This document shows, one piece after another, positions 62,291 through 64,000 of a DNA stretch of 64,000 bases (positions within the stretch are counted from its first letter, which is position 1; every line of letters begins with the position of its first letter). A model generated the notes under the pieces. The model was not told the DNA's origin and did no database searches. It was given only the letters and a program-made list of their open reading frames with translations. The stretch lies in NCBI RefSeq assembly GCF_003045775.1, contig NZ_PXNS01000001.1, positions 310,001 through 374,000 of the forward strand. Direction: 5' to 3'. The translations under genes and the position numbers were made by a program. This DNA is from Halomonas litopenaei. Lineage in GTDB: Bacteria > Pseudomonadota > Gammaproteobacteria > Pseudomonadales > Halomonadaceae.

Positions 62291-64000
62291 TCAGGCCCCC
62301 AGTGCGGCCTTGAGCGCCTCCGGCCGCATCGGCAGGTCGCGCAGGCGCACGCCGGTGGCGTGAGCGATGGCGTTGGCGATGGCCGGCGCTACAACGCAGG
62401 TGCCAGGTTCGCCTAAGCCGACCGGGGTGTGGTCGTTGTCGACGAATTCAAGGTCCAGCTCCGGCACCTGATGCATGCGCAGCGGCGTATAGCTGTTCAG
62501 GTTGAGGTCCGCAGGCTGGCCTTCGGCGTACTCGGTGCCTTCGTGCAGGGCCATCGACAGGCCCCATAGCAGCGAGCCCTCCAACTGGGCCATGGCACCG
62601 TCGGGATGGGCCAGGGTGCCGGCATCCACCACCGAGGTCAGCTTCTCGACCGTCACCTCGCCGCTGGCACGATCCACCTTGACGCGGGCGACACAGGCCA
62701 CCCAGGTCGGCATATGGCGTTCCTGGCCGAAGCTCAGCGCCACACCGAGACCGGTGTCCTCGGGCAGGGCGTCGCGCTCGTTCCAGCCGGCCTTGTCGAG
62801 GGTGCGTTCGAGCACTGTCTTGAGGCGCTCGGCGCCGCCGACGCTGTTGGGCGCCTCGCCGGCGTTGCGTCCTTCGGCCTTGAGCAGGTTCCGGCGGAAC
62901 TCGGCAGGGTCCTGGTCGGCGGCCAGTGCCAGTTCGTCGATATGGCTCTCCACCGCCCAGGTGGTCCAGCCTGGCCCCACCGCACGCAGATAGCCGGGAA
63001 CGAAGGCCTCGTGGGCCTTGTGGTTCTGCTGGGCCCACACCCGCTGGGCGCCCAGTGCGTACCAGTGGTCGGCACCACTGATGGCAAAGGAATCGATCTT
63101 GCCGCCACCTTCGACGAATTCGCCGAGAAAGCCGGGTGCGATATCGGCGGTGGGCCAGCCGGCGGCGGCGGCGTGTTCGCTGGCCTGGATGGCGCCGTCG
63201 GCTGCCAGGGCCGAGCGCAGCCGCTGCACCGAGGGTGAGCGCACGCAATCCATGCGACTGTCATCGGGGCGGGTAAAGACCACCTTGACCGGGGCACCCA
63301 CGGCCTTGGCTGCCAGCGCCGCAGGCACGGCATAGTCGCCATAGAGACGGCGTCCGAAGCCGCCGCCCAGATAGTACTGGTGGAAGGTCACCTGGCTCTC
63401 GTCGACTTCCAGCGCCTTGGCTACCAGGGGCACCGCCACGGACTGCTGCTGGTTGCCGCAGTGGACGTGCCAGTGGCCGTCGCGCTCGACCACGGTGGCG
63501 TTGACCGGCTCGAGCTGGAAGTGCAGCACGCTGGACGTGGTGTAGGTGGCATCGATCAGCGACACGTCCTCGGCGGACGCGGCCTGCTCGAGGGTGGACG
63601 TCACCTCGCCGATATCGACGAACAGGGCGCCGTTGTCACGGCTCGGTGACTGGGTCAGACGGCGGCCTTCATCGAGAATGTCGGCCTCGGTGATCGAGAT
63701 GCCGGAGCCGTTTTCCCATTCAATCTTCAGCGCATCGGTGGCACGCATGGCGGCGGAAAAGTTGTCGGCGATCACCGCCAGCCAGCCCTGGCACAGGCCC
63801 GAGGGGTCCTCCAGCCGGATGGTCTGGCGATAGCCGGCGATGGACTGGGCTGCGCTGTCATCGATGGAGGTGGCGCGGGAGCCGAAACGGGTAGGCGGCA
63901 GCACCGGGCGGGCGTAGAGCATCCCATCGACCTTGGCGTCGATGCCGAAGACGGCCTCACCGGTGGTCTTGGCGGGGATGTCCTGGGCTCGGCCGGAGGT
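62291..64000 (-). CDS. Molybdenum-binding subunit of an aldehyde/isoquinoline-type oxidoreductase (5' end beyond window)
   Basis: About 569 C-terminal residues of a xanthine-oxidase-family large subunit are present, IorB/aldehyde dehydrogenase type. Family blocks are GGGFGRRLYGDYAVPAALAA, APVKVVFTRPDDSRMDCVRS and the cofactor loop PVGLGEPGTCVVAPAIANAI. The frame stays open to the window edge, so the N-terminus lies beyond 64000. Such enzymes hydroxylate aldehydes or N-heterocycles and need a separate 2Fe-2S subunit, expected upstream. XdhC and a MocA-like protein follow and should mature it. The substrate is unknown. Confidence 0.9.
   Translation of the reverse strand, partial: TSGRAQDIPAKTTGEAVFGIDAKVDGMLYARPVLPPTRFGSRATSIDDSAAQSIAGYRQTIRLEDPSGLCQGWLAVIADNFSAAMRATDALKIEWENGSGISITEADILDEGRRLTQSPSRDNGALFVDIGEVTSTLEQAASAEDVSLIDATYTTSSVLHFQLEPVNATVVERDGHWHVHCGNQQQSVAVPLVAKALEVDESQVTFHQYYLGGGFGRRLYGDYAVPAALAAKAVGAPVKVVFTRPDDSRMDCVRSPSVQRLRSALAADGAIQASEHAAAAGWPTADIAPGFLGEFVEGGGKIDSFAISGADHWYALGAQRVWAQQNHKAHEAFVPGYLRAVGPGWTTWAVESHIDELALAADQDPAEFRRNLLKAEGRNAGEAPNSVGGAERLKTVLERTLDKAGWNERDALPEDTGLGVALSFGQERHMPTWVACVARVKVDRASGEVTVEKLTSVVDAGTLAHPDGAMAQLEGSLLWGLSMALHEGTEYAEGQPADLNLNSYTPLRMHQVPELDLEFVDNDHTPVGLGEPGTCVVAPAIANAIAHATGVRLRDLPMRPEALKAALGA

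Overview
The window looks like a chromosome segment of a halophilic gammaproteobacterium, most likely Halomonas or a close relative (Halomonadaceae). This is inferred from the high GC content, the Pseudomonas/Halomonas-type ast/aru operon with two AstA subunits, FabV as enoyl-ACP reductase, and the overall gene repertoire. No rRNA, CRISPR array, prophage or complete insertion sequence is visible.

Layout. 1-4200: tgt and queA (queuosine tRNA modification), a DASS-type anion transporter, and tRNA-Leu(CAA) behind a near-consensus promoter. 4500-9600: a four-gene catabolic operon (DUF3100 transporter, M20 amidohydrolase, beta-hydroxyacid dehydrogenase, aldehyde dehydrogenase), followed by a LysR regulator and an exported YtcJ-like amidohydrolase. 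12800-17700: a hypothetical protein, single-chain dihydroxyacetone kinase, ExoD, Rnk with a terminator in its leader, and two copies of a 139-bp MITE-like repeat. 17700-25300: CsgD-like regulator, LysE exporter, AidB, Nudix hydrolase, glutathione peroxidase, FabV, and an ArgR-type AraC regulator. 25300-29900: gene-poor DNA with a DUF417 protein, two paralogous small exported coiled-coil proteins, a truncated isochorismatase running into an AraC remnant, and a methyltransferase. 30184-36380: the arginine succinyltransferase operon astC-aruF-aruG-astD-astB, without astE. 36457-43913: a DUF4434 protein, nfrA, nfrB and wecB, a probable c-di-GMP-controlled ManNAc-glycan export locus. 44237-47731: a lower-GC operon of five uncharacterised genes, mostly exported, led by a divergent trypsin-like protease with an SH3b tail. 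47906-53650: YedI with two tandem mini-copies of its 3' end, a PepSY protein, a DUF2946 protein, a ZapE-like ATPase, a GNAT and a CsbD protein. 53756-60338: a LacI regulator and the ltnD-otnK-otnC-otnI-denD cluster for L-threonate and D-erythronate, with an 86-bp tandem mini-ORF array before denD. 60571-64000: a MobA/MocA-like nucleotidyltransferase, XdhC and the start of a molybdenum hydroxylase large subunit.

How the parts connect. The threonate/erythronate cluster drains two four-carbon sugar acids to dihydroxyacetone phosphate and carries a perfect 22-bp LacI-type operator. The ast genes degrade arginine and are plausibly controlled by the ArgR-like regulator 5 kb upstream. NfrB carries a C-terminal c-di-GMP-binding (MshEN-like) region, and WecB would supply UDP-ManNAc. 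The most unusual features are the exported five-gene operon, the MITE family inserted at CTAG (twice exactly at a stop codon), and three separate cases of duplicated gene ends (exoD, yedI, denD).
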